NCBI GenBank assembly: GCA_037043455.1 | Contig: JAWPHD010007135.1 | Span: forward strand, 1 to 64,000 | Origin: Cyrtodaria siliqua | Lineage: Eukaryota; Mollusca; Bivalvia; Adapedonta; Hiatellidae | Direction: 5' to 3' | DNA: 64,000 nucleotides | In this document: positions 32,157 to 41,732 of the stretch, piece by piece | How positions within the stretch are numbered: position 1 is the first letter of the stretch | How the letters are laid out: each line of letters begins with the position of its first letter | Position numbers and translations under genes: made by a program | Notes under the pieces: generated by a model | Told to the model about the DNA's origin: nothing | Databases searched by the model: none | What the model saw: the letters and a program-made list of their open reading frames with translations, nothing else

Positions 32157-32481
32157 TGTACTTATGCAAAATCACAACGGTACAACGTTTCCAATAGCAT
32201 ATGCTAGCCGCAAGTTACTCCCAAGGGAGAAAAGGTATTCAGTCATTGAGAAGGAAGGGTTAGCTATTGTGTGGGGAATTCAAAAGTTTCAGACGTATCT
32301 CTATGGTACTCAGTTCGTCCTAGAGACAGATCATGCTCCCTTAGCTTACGTGAATAGGTTGAAGATGTCAAATCCTAGGATCATGAGATTGGCATTAGCA
32401 TTACAACTGTTTAGGTTTAGAATAGAATATATAAAGGGTTCAGACAACGTTGGTGCAGATTTTCTGAGTCATGTGTATTAG
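32157..32481 (+). pseudogene. Gypsy RNase H, remainder
   Basis: It resumes the Gypsy frame after the insert: FPIAYASRKLLPREKRYSVI, EKEGLAIVWGIQKFQTYLYG (with the conserved Glu), LETDHAPLAYVNRL and KGSDNVGADFLS, then a stop. These are the standard later motifs of Gypsy RNase H. Ending pol with RNase H, with no integrase after it, agrees with the integrase lying upstream. Confidence 0.88.
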
Positions 32482-32590
32482 AAATGACGTGCAGGGGTTA
32501 AGTATGTCTGACGAATTTAAGATTTTTTGTTAGGCAATTATGTTAGGATTGTATATAATTGAGAGTGACAAGTTGGTAGATTTTCATCCT

Positions 32591-33690
32591 GAGTAGGAGG
32601 GTAGTGTCACAAAATTGCCTGATTTAAGTACTCTAAATATTTTGATTTATAAGTGTACATAGGTGATCTAGTCAGACTGGTTACACCTCAGTAAATCCTA
32701 AATATAGATTGGGTGTGTGTGTGTAATTGAAATAGCTTTTTTCTGGTCAGTCTTTACCAAGCACTTGACTAGACAACATGAAACACAGATGTTGTGTCCA
32801 GTATTTAGAAGTAGAAGATGGGCACCGAGAGACAGAGATATATTGTAAGTTTCCCCGTCCCTAGCCTGTAGTTATAGTAGTTATTTAAGTAAATCGCGTG
32901 GAATTTGCAATGTAGTTAAATGTGAGAATAATTAGACTTTTATCGCGTGAATTATATTCTTGTAGTAAGATAGACATTATTGTAATTGTAGGTGGCTTAT
33001 GTGATGTCCGGGATAGTCAAGAACAATAGTTAGACATGGGAACCAATTGTTATCCATACCTGAGTGGGGATGTCCAAGTGGACTTAGATTCATACTTACG
33101 TAATGACTCCTGTGTGGATTTGTACATATATACCTGTGTGGTCGTGTTCCATTACATAAGTAGTGATTCTTGAGTGAACGTGTACATATACCTGTGTGGT
33201 CCCGTACCGTTACCTAAGTAGTGATTCCTGAGTGGACGTGTACATATACCTGTGTGGTCCCGTACCGTTACCGAAGTGGTGATTCCTGAGTGGACAGGTA
33301 CACATACCCGTGTGGTCCCGTACCGTTACCTAAGTGGTGATTCCTGAGTGGACGTGTATATATACCTGTGTGGTCCCGTACCGTTACCGAAGTGGTGATT
33401 CCTGAGTGGACGTGTACATATACCTGTGTGGTCCCGTACCGTTACCGAAGTGGTGATTCCTGCGTGGACGTGTACATATACCTGTGTGGTCCCGTACCGT
33501 TACCTAAGTGGTGATTCCTGAGTGGACAGGTACACATACCCGTGTGGTCCCGTACCGTTACCTAAGTGGTGATTCCTGAGTGGACGTGTACATATACCTG
33601 TGTGGTCCCGTACCGTTACCGAAGTGGTGATTCCTGCGTTGACGTGTACATATACCTGTGCGGTCCCGTACCGTTACCTAAGTGGTGATT
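32591..33690 (+). mobile_element. Polypurine tract and presumed Gypsy 3' LTR
   Basis: A purine-rich GAGTAGGAGGGTAG at 32591-32604 is followed at once by TGTCACAAAATTGCC, a TG-start typical of LTRs. About 110 bases after the pol stop is a usual distance. No 5' LTR exists here for comparison, so the right end is uncertain; I extend it through the 58-bp minisatellite because unrelated PT sequence begins soon after 33700. The LTR label is an inference from position. Confidence 0.55.
33100..33690 (+). repeat. 58-bp minisatellite
   Basis: About ten units with GTGATTCCTGAGTGGACGTG, TACATATACCTGTGTGGTCC and CGTACCGTTACCTAAGTG. Spacing is a constant 58 bp (for example TACATATACC at 33183 and 33241). 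The outer left units are more diverged, the inner ones nearly identical apart from AGTGGACAGG variants that recur at every fourth or fifth unit. Confidence 0.93.
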
Positions 33691-33721
33691 GGGATAAACA
33701 TAGGGTATTAATGAGGTTTTA

Positions 33722-33860
33722 TTCACCAAAGAACCTGGTTTAAACCCCAGCGGCCTTTCTGTCACTAACGGATCTGAGGTGAAAGCCCTATTATTAACCC
33801 GTTAGCGTCTGTGATGTCACATGCCTTGCTTATCAACATTGTAATTCGTGCTATCTTACC
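33722..33860 (+). repeat. PT retroelement 3' tail fragment
   Basis: AACCTGGTTTAAACCCCAGC, GTCACTAACGGATCTGAGG and CTGTGATGTCACATGCC are present in family order. Because it follows the Gypsy element directly, it could be the displaced tail of the Penelope-like relic at 24937-26045, split by the Gypsy insertion. Confidence 0.65.
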
Positions 33861-33869
33861 TTAAATTTC

Positions 33870-34600
33870 GAAAAACCCTTGCACACTTTTATTATCGTAA
33901 TCATCATCTGCTTTTAAAATATAATAGAATAAAAACAATCTGAATTCTATAGTAATGTGGTTTACAATTTCGTAAGATACTTGGCCGTGATCACGTTATC
34001 AAGGGAGGTTATGGCTATCATTTTGCAATGCACTGTATGTATAGTGGTAGACCCTTTTACAGATTGCCACTATTGATTGTGCGATGACCCGACATATTGT
34101 GGATCCTATCGTAACGTTTGATGTTTGTCTCCAATCTCATCTTGTTGTGCTCCTAATGGTTTATTCTCGTGTTGCTCTGGCTTCTGCCAAATCATTGAGA
34201 ACCTAAGCTTTGTTTGTGTAGGCTTTTGTGTTTTATATTCATATATACATCATCTTCGTTGTTGTATATTTAATTTATTTATTCACGCTGCCTAATTTGT
34301 TAGAGAATATAGCATGGGGTTTTTGTTTTATTTACAATGTATCGGTTTTGTGCACCTTTAAACAATGTTTAATACCACATCTACACTCTCCTAACCCAAA
34401 AGCGACATTTCTGCCCTGACTTTTACAACGCGATAGCCCTATTGTCAAACATGTTATGTTTGTGACAACATACACACTACCTTTATGCATCATTATACTT
34501 GTTGTTCGTGTGTTTTGTTGACTGTGGTCTATGAATGACACCTTTCATGTTCGACTTTTATATATAACTTTTAAAAGATTGTATTATCAAGATATCAACA
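33870..34600 (+). repeat. Penelope-like 3' coding remnant plus PT tail
   Basis: 33955-34110 aligns with 25870-26030 of the Penelope-like relic: TTTCGTAAGATACTTGG, GCTATCATTTTGCAATGCAC and GATTGCCACTATTGA have direct counterparts. It runs straight into PT landmarks TGCTCTGGCTTCTGCCAAAT, ACGCTGCCTAATTTGTTAGA and TTCATGTTCGACTTTTATAT. This is the copy that links the PT tail family to the Penelope-like coding region. Confidence 0.65.
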
Positions 34601-34604
34601 ACTG

Positions 34605-34920
34605 GCAGTAGGTATAAATGTCGAACAGAAACAAATGTAGCATTCACAGAACACAGACAACCAAAACAAACGCATGAAAAATTAACAACAATATCAATAA
34701 ACTACCGCCCTTTGAACTGTTGGTGTCACACAAGCCACTTGGGTTATAAATGAGATTCTAGGGTGCGCATATCCTCATTCTTAGTATTATGTCATTTCAA
34801 CTAAACTTGACAGTGTAAATAAAATAATCCTCAACATGATCTTTCATCTAACAAACTAGGCTGAATTAACAGGCATTGTAACTAAAACAAAAGATAATCA
34901 TGTATATAAGATACTAGACA
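34605..34920 (-). repeat. PT tail, reverse orientation
   Basis: Complement landmarks are ATAAATGTCGAACAGAAACA, TGTAGCATTCACAGAACACA, GAACTGTTGGTGTCACACAA and ACAAACTAGGCTGAATTAAC. It is head to head with the forward copy that ends at about 34600, repeating the inverted pairing seen at 15.8-16.5 kb. Confidence 0.68.
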
Positions 34921-34994
34921 GTAATCGCGTTTCTATATTTGTTTCAACTTTACGAACGTGCATCTCTTAAATTTCTCATTTTGAAATAAATACT

Positions 34995-35236
34995 GAAATC
35001 GGATCGCTTGGCGGCAACACACATACCTGAAAAGCGGATCGCTTGGCGGCAACACACATACCTGAAAAGCGGATCGCTTGGCGGCAACACACATACCTGA
35101 AAAGCGGATCGCTTGGCGGCAACACACATACCTGCAAAGCGGATCGCTTGGCGGTAACACACATACCTGAAAGGCGAATCGCTTGGCGGTAACACACATA
35201 CCTGAAAAGCGAATCGCTTGGCGGTAACACACATAC
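34995..35236. repeat. 35-bp minisatellite
   Basis: Seven near-identical units of GGATCGCTTGGCGGCAACAC followed by ACATACCTGAAAAGC. The right-hand units have GGCGGTAACAC and GAATCGC variants. Because 35 is not a multiple of three, all three minus-strand frames are open in turn and each translates to the same CRQAIR-type string in rotation; none is a gene. Confidence 0.95.
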
Positions 35237-35254
35237 GCATGGGAGGGAAGTAGC

Positions 35255-35692
35255 TGACGACTCGGGTGTATTGTGTCTGTTCATGAGAGGTACATGTAAT
35301 ATAAGTTGCATCACATCTCACGGCCCCTAGCACCGGCATGAGAGCTATTCTACTTCAGAGCCACAGCAATTGGGCTTGATGATCCCAAAGGACCAGTAAG
35401 TCATATCACTACAGATCTCTAGTCGTGGCGACATTTTACAGCTGTCGCACAGAACATACGTTAGTATAAATGTCAATAAATACTGAAATTGGGATCTCTT
35501 GGAAGTATCATATACGAAAAGAAATAACATTATCAGACTGTTTTATCGAGTCTGTTCATGAGAGGTAAAATAAGTTACAACACCTCTTGCAACAACATCC
35601 CACTAGCACCGGCGTAAGCGATATTTTAATTTAAAGAAACATTGGGATTGATGATCCCAAAGAAACAGTGACTAATAACACTACCTTTAACA
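35255..35692 (-). repeat. R250 dispersed repeat, dimer, reverse orientation
   Basis: Complement landmarks are TCTGTTCATGAGAGG near 35276 and 35549, CTAGCACCGGC near 35328 and 35602, GATGATCCCAAAGGACCAGT near 35378, and GGGATCTCTTGGAAG near 35491. Spacing between units is about 273 bp. It abuts the 35-bp minisatellite. Confidence 0.8.
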
Positions 35693-37325
35693 AGAATAGA
35701 TTTTACAAATTTAAGCTACCAAAGTAAAATAATATCATGCCTTAAAATAAGCAAGAGGCAAAATTAACCGTTCTGAAAATGCATATTATAATTTGCCAGC
35801 TACAGAGGTACAAACATTTGGGTAGCAGTCCACGTCCTAGGCGGTTAAACTCTACATTTGATTTCTGAATACGTTTTAAGACTGAATTTCTACATTTAAG
35901 TAACGAGTTAAGTTATGCAACTGAGTGTTTCTGCTAGCAAATTCCTACATGGTGGCAACGGGCGTAACTTATGTTATTACTTTTTTTTTTTAATAGTCAC
36001 CGGCGTCCTGTATGTATTGCGTATTGCCTCTATAAAGGGAGCATGTGAACATCCCAGCTCTCTTCAAGCTGTTGACATACATATTAAAATGTTGTGTCTT
36101 TTTGAACTAGTTTAATGACCAGAGTTTGATGCGGCCATACGAAATGATGACATACTGATTTAACAATTAACAGCCAAAGAAGTTGTAACATTAGAGGTCA
36201 ACATCAAACCGAAAATAGTTACTAGTAGTGGTTAATTTGAGCAGAGACATACCGGTTAAACAGGTTTACCAAGGTGGAGAGTTTCCTTCATAACTTGAAT
36301 CCTAATCTAAGTTGTTGTCATATATGTTAGTATCAAATTATGCTCATTATACTCACATCCAGAATTATAGGTGCAGTCTCAAATATTAACTTGACAGATG
36401 TGTGCGAGTAGGTATAGAAGTAAGAAGGAGTGAGATATACTGGAGGTGTCCTATGAGTTGATAATAAAGCTGGTTCTCGTAAGAATAGTAAAAGAGGCAG
36501 TTGATGGTTAACACGTGACGACGTGGACAAAGAATAGAAATATGCAAACCTATCTAGTTGCTGCCAATGCCAGCTTGCACACAGACATGCATACACTTAT
36601 ACCGCAGTTAGCGGTTGTTACATGTGAAAGTAGTATTGAATATTATCATGTATAATAATAAGTTTAAACGTATGCATTTGTAATGGTTACACAATATTAT
36701 AATGAATTTAACACAATTTGAAAACGTGGTTCTTTAAAAAAAGGCTTTTAGCTTATCCGTTTACATAATTACATAATGATATAAAACGAAGATATTCAGA
36801 TGTCTATAGCATCAAGAACCAATAGAAACATGAAACTCGTTTGGCTTTTCCTTCAAGGAATTTTAAATAATACGATTGGATAAACAAAGAAATAAGTAGA
36901 TAGAGTTGGAGAAGAGTGTTTGTTGTGTGATTTACTTGTTTTGGTCTCCCGGATAGGCATAATTTATTCACGGTTAATTTATTTCGAATTGTTTTGTGCT
37001 GATAATGTATTGATGTACAGCTTCGAAAGTTGAAACATGTGTTTGATTGGATTTGTGAGGTGGGATGCCCTCTAGAAGTAGGGAAGTGTTTACATTTACA
37101 TTTACATACAATATCCAGTGTATTATTTATAATGCGTCGTTGTTCCGTATATTGTCAGCAGCATAGCAAGAACTGTTTTACCCACAATTACACAAATGAT
37201 GTTCTATTATACTATGATGCTTATCTATAGTAAAAGTGATATTGGATTAATTAGACTATTGTAGAGAACTATACCAGGAAATACTCAAAATAGGTTTAGA
37301 TTACAGAGACACTTCCTAATTTTGA
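35693..37325. other. Unassigned AT-rich stretch
   Basis: Short frames (35915-36115, 36333-36596 minus, 37030-37230) have no motifs. No repeat shared with the window is seen until the TIR at 37326. Confidence 0.4.
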
Positions 37326-37594
37326 TTAAAGGGACGCTTGACAATTTTGCTTAAAGGGATACTTGGCAATATTTTAGGACTTTATTCCACAATAATAATT
37401 TAAAGAATAATAGATCTAATTTATATGACTTGTATTCTGTAAATGTATTTTTTTTATTAATTGAATTAATGTGTTAATTGTATTTGGTTTTCCACTTCCT
37501 AACTCGTTATGATTTACCCGTAACTTTAGGCATGTTCCCTAGGACATTTGTTAAAACCGCCTTATTTAAAGACAATAATAGACAGTTTTTAAAA

Positions 37595-38090
37595 CGAGAT
37601 TACTTTATTCTAAATACTGAAAAGTTGATCCCTTGGAAGCAACAAACACAAACAAGAGAGAAAAGTAGTAGACTCGGTTTTATTGAGTCTGTTGATGTGA
37701 GGTTATTACAAGATGCAACACCTCTCACGCCTCCTAGAACCGGTTTAAGCAATATCTACTTTAAAGCATAGGACCAGTAAATAATAACACTACTGATTTG
37801 TAGTCGGGGCGACTTTTTACGGCCGCCACACAACACTAAACAAACGCTAGTGTGAATGTCAATACATACTGAAAAGGTGATCCCTTGGAAGCAACACATA
37901 CAACAAGAGAGAAAAATAACATACTCGGTGTTATTGAGTCTGTTTATGCGAGGTAATTAAAAGATGCAACACCTATCACACCTCCTAGCACCGGCTAAAG
38001 CGATATTCTACTTTATTGCAACACAGAATGAGCTTGAAGATCCCAAAGGACCAGTACATAATTACACTACTGATTTGTAGTAGGGCGACT
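37595..38090 (-). repeat. R250 dispersed repeat, dimer, reverse orientation
   Basis: GATCCCTTGGAAGCAACA occurs near 37628 and 37879, GTTATTGAGTCTGTT or similar near 37681 and 37930, CTAGAACCGG/CTAGCACCGG near 37734 and 37986, and ACTACTGATTTGTAGT near 37790 and 38066. Unit spacing is about 252 bp, the clearest value in the window. Confidence 0.85.
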
Positions 38091-38715
38091 TTTTAAGTTT
38101 TACATTAAGTTTCTATAATCTTGTTTTGTTTGGAGTGAATTATTTAGTCTTTCACGTCGATTTTATTAAAATTATATGGTCATTACTTACACAGTTGCAC
38201 TCTTTTTCCTCTGACCTTTAAATAGGACTTTTGGACAGTTTGACCTTAGCAAATCAAATTAAGTTCATCACAGTTCAAGGTCAAATCTTAAAACGGGTTC
38301 CATGGTGACAATAATCAAGATCTCAGACGACTGTTTGTAGTACAGTGCGGACCTACGATGCCATTGCGTTTGGACGCTGTGGTTGTTATAGGACCCTATA
38401 TCTCATTGTTGTGTGTTTGTCAAAGAAGGCCATATAGGAATAACGCTGTCTGTCAAGACATGTCCTATAGCACATTTTAGTTCTTGCATTTCTGAGACAG
38501 TTTCCACTCATGAATGGATTGTTTCCAAACTTCGTATACACTTTACAACTGATTGACTTAAGTCCCTCTACATCACATATTGATTGCTTAATTTATTACA
38601 GAATTATGACCCTTTGTTTGACTTACAAATTTGGGGGTATTCATCAACTACAGCGATAGTTCTAGTTGTGTATGTTATTATTTGTTCTTGCACTTAAGGT
38701 AAAACAATTTGATAT

Positions 38716-38964
38716 TTTTCTCTTTTCAGATCATTCTGTGGGTTTGAGACCTGTATCAATTATGTAGAGAAGGCTAGAGAAGAAATTGATCCAGAATTGC
38801 TTGCTGACATTAAAGAAAAATGTACATTGAAAATAATAAAATCTAATTATTTTAAACTAGTGTTTATTTATCGTGTTGGTAAACAAATTAACGTAATAGT
38901 GATGACGCAGTTTAGATTATATTTTAAGATGTTAATTCATTTGACGTCATTATTTTGTTGTTAA
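38716..38964 (+). other. Open stretch with splice-acceptor-like start
   Basis: A T-rich tract ending TTTTTCTCTTTTCAG (to 38730) resembles a 3' splice site and is followed by a stretch open for about 70 codons, including EKAREEIDPELLADIKEK, to a stop near 38964. No family is recognised and the first codons are out of frame with the rest. An exon relic is possible; chance is as likely. Confidence 0.22.
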
Positions 38965-39166
38965 CTATTTAATAATAAAGATTTTATAGTAAACGTCTAC
39001 GTAAGTTTGGATATTCCCTCGTATATAAAAACAAACTAACGAGGCACCGCGAGTTTTGAAATAGTCAAGATTGCCATGTGTCCCTTTAAGACATGATCTA
39101 TATGCATTACTGTATATATAAATAAAGTCATTTTTTTATTTATTTGGTTATTTAAAGCTACTACCA

Positions 39167-39558
39167 GTGAGGGTGAGAAATCGGGAACAATTTTACTCTG
39201 ATGCTATCAATGAGATTCCTTTAGTTCCTTTAAATAAAACAACCATGAATGGATGTAGCATACAGTACACTGCACGAACATGTCAGAGATCAATGAGAAT
39301 GGAAACATTATACCACCAAAAACAGACAAGATTGGGATCACTGAGTGACCTGATAGGATACTTCTGGAAGTGATAATTGTTTAAAGTGTTAAACCAAACA
39401 ACTACAAAGAAATCCATATAAATGTAACTAACAAACTTGAAAATGCACCTTTAAATCTGTGTGAAGTCCTAGATTTTGACATTGTTAAATTGAATGAACT
39501 ATCAAAACGTCTTGATTGGCTTTTAAGAAAAACAAAAACAAAATATATATTAATGTAA
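39167..39558 (+). pseudogene. Unidentified ORF pair, possible gene relic
   Basis: A 68-codon frame (39167-39373) reads NREQFYSDAINEIPLVPLNK and ends LSDLIGYFWK. A second frame from 39385 to 39558 reads NYKEIHINVTNKLENAPLNL, DIVKLNELSKRLDWLLRK. Both look more protein-like than typical chance frames here and are separated by only 11 bases in another frame, which suggests one decayed coding region. No domain is recognised. Confidence 0.3.
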
Positions 39559-39612
39559 CATTCACTAAAAACACAGATTGCTAAGTGTATTTTGAAGGTT
39601 TTAAAGTTTCGT

Positions 39613-40092
39613 GGGATATTTATAACCATATGAGTTTCATATTCAACTGTTTCATATGCTTTTCATATCATACTTTACATGTGATTTTCATATAAAATGA
39701 GCATCATATGATTCTCATATGATACTTTACATATTATTTTCATATGAAAGCAGCTTCATATGATTCTCAAATGATACATTAAATATTATTTTCATATTAA
39801 TGGAGCTTCATATGATTCTCATATGATACCTTACATATGATTGTCATATGAAAGGAGTTTCATATGATTCTCATATGAAATGCATATGAACTTCGACGAA
39901 AATCATATGCATTTCATCTGAAAATCATATGAAACTCCTTTCATATGAAAATCATATGATTCTCATATAAAACTCATATGAAGGTTTCATATGAAAATCA
40001 TATGTTGCTCCTTTTTGTTGATTATCATATGAAACCTTTTCTATGAAAATCCTATGAGAATCATATGTTTTTCATATGTGGCAATATTGCCC
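39613..40092. repeat. CATATG palindromic array (fold-back, MITE-like)
   Basis: More than twenty TCATATGA palindromes are spaced 10-25 bp apart. Left units read TTCATATGATTCTCATATGA and right units read the complement TCATATGAAAATCATATGAA, switching near 39895. The ends are loosely inverted: GGGATATTTATAACCATATG at 39613 versus CATATGTGGCAATATTGCCC at 40073-40092. Both the unit and the whole array are self-complementary, so the DNA can fold at two scales. Confidence 0.85.
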
Positions 40093-41732
40093 GTGTAACC
40101 ATGTTAAATAAATTGCTCCTATTTATGTTAGCAGTTCAAAGTTAAAGGTCAGTGTGACCTTATCACGAAAAACGCCTTAGTATGTGACAATGAAATATTT
40201 TCACAAAACATGTGCATATATTCGTCTCTGCCTCTTTCTCTCTCTCCACCTCTTTATGACTGCGTTTATTTAAACATTTGGATCAGTGTATTATGTCAAT
40301 AAATTGAGTACTATATCATTATTAAATTGTATAAAGCTTATCTACTTCAAATGACCGCGAACAAAATATTGCATTAAACACAGTTTGGTAATGTAAACTC
40401 GACAATACACTGTTTTTGTAGTACCTTTGTTTTAGACTGTCTTTTGTTTGTTTTATCATCTATGTGCGTGTCTCTGGCTTAACTACATATCCCGATAGTC
40501 AAGCGCAGTTAATGTTGTATAGAATAGGGTATTATGGCGTTTAAGGTTAATTATAACGTTGACTTGTTCATAAAGTTCACAAAGCATCGCGTGTTTGCTA
40601 TGCATACTAACACACAAGTAAATATAAAGTCTAACTGCCTGTTTATTTTGTTTACTGGTTGTCATATTTATCTAATCATTGTAGCTGACTAAAGCAGATA
40701 CCAGGGGTGTGCGAGGTGATTTTTCTTATATAATCTCTCGTGAACAGACTCGATAAAATTGAAAATATAACTTTTGCCTATTGTTTGCATCTGTTGCTTT
40801 CAAGGAAGTATCCCCATTTAATCTACCATCAAGGTTTACAAAACGTTCGCATGACAAATCTGCAATGTACCCTATAAAAGAATTTCATTCTGATTCTACC
40901 TTATTTCAAAATTAAAGTCAAACATACATATGATGATCTACATTTTATGTTTGAAGATTAAGCTTTTTTAAAAGCTAAAATGTTTTCAATTTTTCAAAAT
41001 GCTGCTTCTTTGGTAGCTTATCTAAAACCCTATTTTTGATTGGCAAGTGATCTTAATAATTTAAAAGAGGAATTGGTTTTGTTTTTGTTTGGTTATTTTT
41101 CAATAAAATATCGGTACATTACAAATGTTTGTATTTTCAAAACACTGCACATCAAAAATGAAAGTACAATTTGTCATTTAAGCGAATACCTCTATGCATG
41201 TGACGTGTCTATGCAATACCAGTGGCAATATCAGTTGTTAGATAAATATGTTTTGTTACACTCTCATATTATTACATGGTTTGTCTGACAAATTGTTTTA
41301 AAATTATGAATATAACTTAGCTCCAGAGAAGTGTGAATTGTACACTTTTAAATGCATATGTATGTGAAATTCCGTAAGCAGTCGTCTCTATTTACCAGTA
41401 TTAATGCCAACCGTTTTAAATGTTTTGAAATAGTACAATGCGAACAACGAACAAAACATAAAATGTGTCACTGACTACAAGCACGTAACCATATCATGAT
41501 CAGGAGGTTACCAATGCCCAACTGTGGACTATATTTACTGGCTGTCATTGTTAGGGAAAATTTCGACGTTATTCTGAGGTGCTTACACTTTTTAAAACCG
41601 TTTTATTTAGTCATTGTTTTACATATTGTTTATAAATGATGAATTATATTTAATATTCATCACACGGGTCTTGATAATATAAATATGGCATCGTAAATAA
41701 ATTATAATTGTACACTAATCAATACATACTTG
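40093..41732. other. Mostly unassigned, with one R250 fragment
   Basis: 40690-40825 retains R250 landmarks in forward orientation (AGCAGATACCAGGGGTGTGC, CTCGTGAACAGACTCGATAA, TTTGCATCTGTTGCTTTCAA). AAAGGTCAGTGTGACC near 40146 repeats the half-site motif of the 890-2080 array. The 82-codon frame at 41040-41288 has no recognised domain. Confidence 0.5.

Larger units (their letters stand above)
26046..33690 (+). mobile_element. 5'-truncated Ty3/Gypsy element, IN-RT-RH order, with nested insert
   Basis: Order on the plus strand is integrase (from the middle of the core), an acidic linker, reverse transcriptase, RNase H split by 4.2 kb of foreign DNA, a purine-rich tract, then a presumed 3' LTR region. 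No 5' LTR, gag, protease or integrase N terminus is present: the left edge falls inside the integrase core and abuts the Penelope-like relic. Integrase before RT is the Ty1/copia order, yet the RT and RNase H are Gypsy-type. This combination is known for the Gmr1 group of Ty3/Gypsy elements. Two stops and two frameshifts show it is inactive. Confidence 0.8.
37326..39089. mobile_element. TTAA-ended TIR element with double left end
   Basis: The left side has two TIR-like starts 25 bp apart, TTAAAGGGACGCTTGACAAT at 37326 and TTAAAGGGATACTTGGCAAT at 37351. The right end is TCAAGATTGCCATGTGTCCC plus TTTAA at 39089. Before the right end, ACTAACGAGGCACCGCGAGT matches the subterminal region of the MITEs at 6226 and 10658. 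The interior contains an R250 dimer, so the element is either much larger than the MITEs or has been enlarged by later insertions. Confidence 0.65.

Noticed and set aside
26046..32481. Classifying the element as Ty1/copia because integrase precedes RT
   Set aside because: RT (FVDDI, MPFGIVNSGATF), RNase H and the GPF integrase end are Ty3/Gypsy-type; order alone is not decisive.
34933..35339. Three overlapping minus-strand frames with CRQAIR-type repeats
   Set aside because: A 35-bp unit rotates through all three frames, so every frame shows the same string. This is a minisatellite artefact.
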